Positions 33,709 to 35,664 of a stretch of 35,664 nucleotides of DNA are shown here, piece after piece. The notes under the pieces were generated by a model that searched no databases, was not told the DNA's origin, and saw only the letters and a list, made by a program, of their open reading frames with translations. The translations under genes were made by a program, and so were the position numbers. Within the stretch, counting starts at the first letter, position 1. Each line of letters begins with the position of its first letter. The stretch is taken from assembly GCF_009711445.1 (NCBI RefSeq), contig NZ_SMMC01000190.1:1-35664 (forward strand), given 5' to 3'. Origin of the DNA: Curvivirga aplysinae. Lineage in GTDB: Bacteria; Pseudomonadota; Alphaproteobacteria; UBA8366; Aestuariispiraceae.

Positions 33709-35148
33709 TTAATCCTGATCTGCATTCTCATAGCGAATAGCCGGATCCCCTTTTCCAACCATATCAAAGCCTGTTGGCACTGCAGCAACTACTGTGTTTC
33801 TCCCCTGCGCCTTGGCAAAGTATAATGCCGCATCTGCGCGTTTGAATAGCTTATCAGGCTCGTCACCATCCTTTTCAAGCTGTGTCAGCCCCATTGAGAT
33901 ACTCACACGAATACCTTTTTCACGTTCTGCGATCTTAAAGAGATGCTCACAAATTGAGTTTCTCAAGCGATCTGCAACAGCAGAACCAATCTCAAATTCG
34001 GTTTCAGGCATGACAACAACAAATTCTTCACCGCCCATACGTGCAACCATATCTACATTACGCAAACCATTCACAATGCGATTGGATAATTCCACCAAAA
34101 CTTCATCGCCCGCCTGGTGCCCGAAAGTATCATTAACCCCTTTAAAGAAATCGATGTCGAAAACAGCCAAAGTCATAGGTTTATCGGTTGCAAGATGTTT
34201 CTCAACCATCCCCCCTAGATGCGCTGTTACATAGCGTCGATTATATAAGCCTGTCAGCGCATCCGTAAGCGCCATTGCTAACGAGCGTTCATAATTGTCA
34301 CGTAAACGCTCCTGATAGCGTTGACGGCGTATCTGTGTTCTAGAGCGCGCTAATAATTCATTTCTATCAACAGGCTTTACAACATAATCATTAATTCCTA
34401 GATCAAGTCCTTTAGCAAGCCGTTCTGTATCATCTTCTTCAGCAATCATTAAGATCGGGATATTTCTTGTATCTTCGCGTGCACGAAGATGGCTAGCAAA
34501 ACGAAGTGAATCTTCATTACGCATATGTAAGTTAATAATGACCAGCTCAAAAACCTGATCTTTAATGGCTTCTTCTGCTTCGGCTAACGTCCCTGACGAG
34601 ACAACATTATCGTCATCTTTTGAAAGTGTTTCTAAGACTTTAACACGCTCCACCTGACTATCATCAATAACGAGAACAGAGGCATTTTTAACATCAACCG
34701 TGTTTACCAGTTTACGGTCACGTAACACGCCCAGCTGGTCTGATGTTTCTTCTCGTAAACGCCATTCATCATTTAACATTTTTAAGCGTACTAAAGATCG
34801 CACACGCGCAAATAACGCTTTATCGTTCACAGGTTTTGTCAGGAAATCATCTGCACCACATTCAAGGCCACGCACACGATCCGCACTATCGGAAAGCGCC
34901 GTCACCATCACGACCGGAATATGCATGGTATCTGGATCATTTTTAAGTATTTCACAGACCTCAAACCCGTCCATGCCCGGCATCATAACATCCAGTAAAA
35001 CAATATCTGGGTCATGCGTTTCCACTGCCTCAAGCGCAGAAGGCCCATCAGAAGCAGTAATCACATCAAAATATTCGCTGGTCAGTTTAGCTTCGAGCAG
35101 CTTAACGTTCGGCCTTAAATCGTCTACGACTAACACACGTGCAGTCAT
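33709..35148 (-). CDS. pleD: PleD-type response regulator diguanylate cyclase
   Basis: A 479-residue cytosolic protein that makes c-di-GMP when phosphorylated and controls polar development in Caulobacter. The first receiver has Asp53 in IVLLDVMMPG, the same position as in Caulobacter PleD. The second receiver reads LVIINLHM where an Asp would be, so it cannot be phosphorylated and probably serves in dimerisation, as in PleD. The GGDEF domain (about 290-460) has the active site GGEEF, with the product-inhibition motif RNVD five residues before it. GGGG precedes the ATG. It follows divK by 46 bases in the same operon. Confidence 0.97.
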   Translation of the reverse strand: MTARVLVVDDLRPNVKLLEAKLTSEYFDVITASDGPSALEAVETHDPDIVLLDVMMPGMDGFEVCEILKNDPDTMHIPVVMVTALSDSADRVRGLECGADDFLTKPVNDKALFARVRSLVRLKMLNDEWRLREETSDQLGVLRDRKLVNTVDVKNASVLVIDDSQVERVKVLETLSKDDDNVVSSGTLAEAEEAIKDQVFELVIINLHMRNEDSLRFASHLRAREDTRNIPILMIAEEDDTERLAKGLDLGINDYVVKPVDRNELLARSRTQIRRQRYQERLRDNYERSLAMALTDALTGLYNRRYVTAHLGGMVEKHLATDKPMTLAVFDIDFFKGVNDTFGHQAGDEVLVELSNRIVNGLRNVDMVARMGGEEFVVVMPETEFEIGSAVADRLRNSICEHLFKIAEREKGIRVSISMGLTQLEKDGDEPDKLFKRADAALYFAKAQGRNTVVAAVPTGFDMVGKGDPAIRYENADQD

Positions 35149-35194
35149 GCCATACCCCGTTTAACTCGCCCCTACCTGTTCGTTAAAAGAAATC

Positions 35195-35560
35195 TTATTG
35201 CAAGAATTTTTCAACGGTCTCAAGGAAGTGACTTACAGAAATCGGTTTTGCAATATACGCTTCGCAACCACCTTCACGAATTTTTTCTTCATCCCCCTTC
35301 ATCGCGAAAGCTGTAACAGCGATCACGGGAATTTCACGAAGATCATCATCTTCCTTAAGCCATTTTGTCACTTCTAACCCAGAAACTTCCGGAAGCTGAA
35401 TATCCATTAAGATAAGATCAGGTTTCTTTTCACGAGCCATCTTTAAGGCTTCCATACCATCACGAGTTTCAAGGATATCGTATCCGCGTGCCTCTAGCAG
35501 ATCATGAAAAAGTTTCATGTTCAGCTCGTTATCCTCAACGATCATGACTGTTTTACTCAT
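35195..35560 (-). CDS. divK: DivK-type single-domain response regulator
   Basis: A 121-residue receiver-only protein that relays the cell-cycle phosphosignal to kinases such as DivL and PleC/DivJ. I start at ATG 35560 ([22 protein letters not shown]), where GGAG and AGGG stand close upstream. The open frame extends 15 codons further. The phospho-acceptor is Asp53 in [13 protein letters not shown]. The conserved Thr/Ala (VTAFA) and Lys (AKP) residues are present. It is the first gene of a divK-pleD operon. Confidence 0.96.
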   Translation of the reverse strand: MSKTVMIVEDNELNMKLFHDLLEARGYDILETRDGMEALKMAREKKPDLILMDIQLPEVSGLEVTKWLKEDDDLREIPVIAVTAFAMKGDEEKIREGGCEAYIAKPISVSHFLETVEKFLQ

Positions 35561-35605
35561 GATTTCCCTCTCCGAATTCTTTCGTGATTGACGAGAAATA
35601 CTCAT

Positions 35606-35664
35606 CTGGATTTCTTACTTCTTCTTTTTGAAGCTTTACCATATATAATTGCTACCTCGCAAAG
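35606..35664. promoter_or_regulatory. partial upstream region of divK
   Basis: The last 59 bases hold no complete gene. On the minus strand a TATATA stretch near 35640 could be a -10 element of the divK promoter, with its -35 lying at or beyond the window edge. Confidence 0.25.

Noticed and set aside
33794-35164. Long plus-strand frames opposite pleD
   Set aside because: They are antisense shadows of pleD, low in complexity and rich in Ser/Thr, without ribosome sites.
1-35664. tRNA, rRNA, CRISPR, insertion sequence or prophage content
   Set aside because: None was seen on reading both strands. The gene content is ordinary chromosomal core and there are no transposase, integrase or Cas motifs.

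Overview
The window reads as a stretch of core chromosome from an alphaproteobacterium, probably a marine or aquatic Rhodospirillales-like organism with moderately AT-rich DNA. This placement is inference. It rests on a divK-pleD cell-cycle pair, a DUF2336 protein, a PAS_5-type protein, a GatCAB amidotransferase, a C-type cytochrome c', and the run pyrB-pyrC-plsY-dprA-(DUF2336)-topA-rnr. I see no rRNA or tRNA gene, CRISPR array, insertion sequence, integrase or phage gene, and no composition break suggesting an island.

Layout. 1-5.7 kb: a trimethylamine-dehydrogenase-family flavoprotein (+) converges on pyruvate carboxylase (-), with a perfect bidirectional terminator between them. 5.7-8.3 kb: a 365-base divergent gap, an adrenodoxin-reductase-type ferredoxin-NADP reductase (+), a convergent SAM methyltransferase (-), and a 63-residue protein made of two copies of one motif. 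8.4-12.0 kb: an orphan membrane histidine kinase overlapping a DUF4136-like lipoprotein gene, then a TetR regulator (-) divergent from a short-chain dehydrogenase (+) across two operator-like inverted repeats. 12.1-15.4 kb: gatC-gatA-gatB on the minus strand with a terminator after gatB. 15.6-18.1 kb: a PAS_5 protein, cytochrome c' (-), ruvX and an AEC transporter. 18.1-19.8 kb: a second TetR regulator with its own palindrome, followed by a PaaE-like flavin/2Fe-2S reductase. 19.9-24.1 kb: pyrB, a dihydroorotase homologue that lacks the usual HxH metal ligands, plsY and dprA. 24.3-33.2 kb: DUF2336, topA, rnr, an S41 lipoprotein protease, a NUDT19-like Nudix hydrolase and rpmG. 33.4-35.6 kb: a small DUF465/YdcH protein, then pleD and divK on the minus strand.

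How the genes work together. The pyr genes make carbamoyl-aspartate and possibly dihydroorotate for pyrimidines. GatCAB supplies correctly charged Gln- and/or Asn-tRNA. Pyruvate carboxylase replenishes oxaloacetate. TopA, RuvX and DprA handle DNA topology and recombination, and RNase R handles RNA turnover. DivK and the diguanylate cyclase PleD form a phosphorelay and c-di-GMP branch of the cell cycle.

I found no convincing new multi-gene system. The points most worth following up are the altered substrate pocket of the TMADH-like enzyme, the metal-ligand-free dihydroorotase, the duplicated 63-residue protein, the operator-like palindromes, and the GANTC/CRP-like regulatory region before the DUF2336 gene. 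Homology calls were made by eye from motifs and remembered family sequences. No searches were run.
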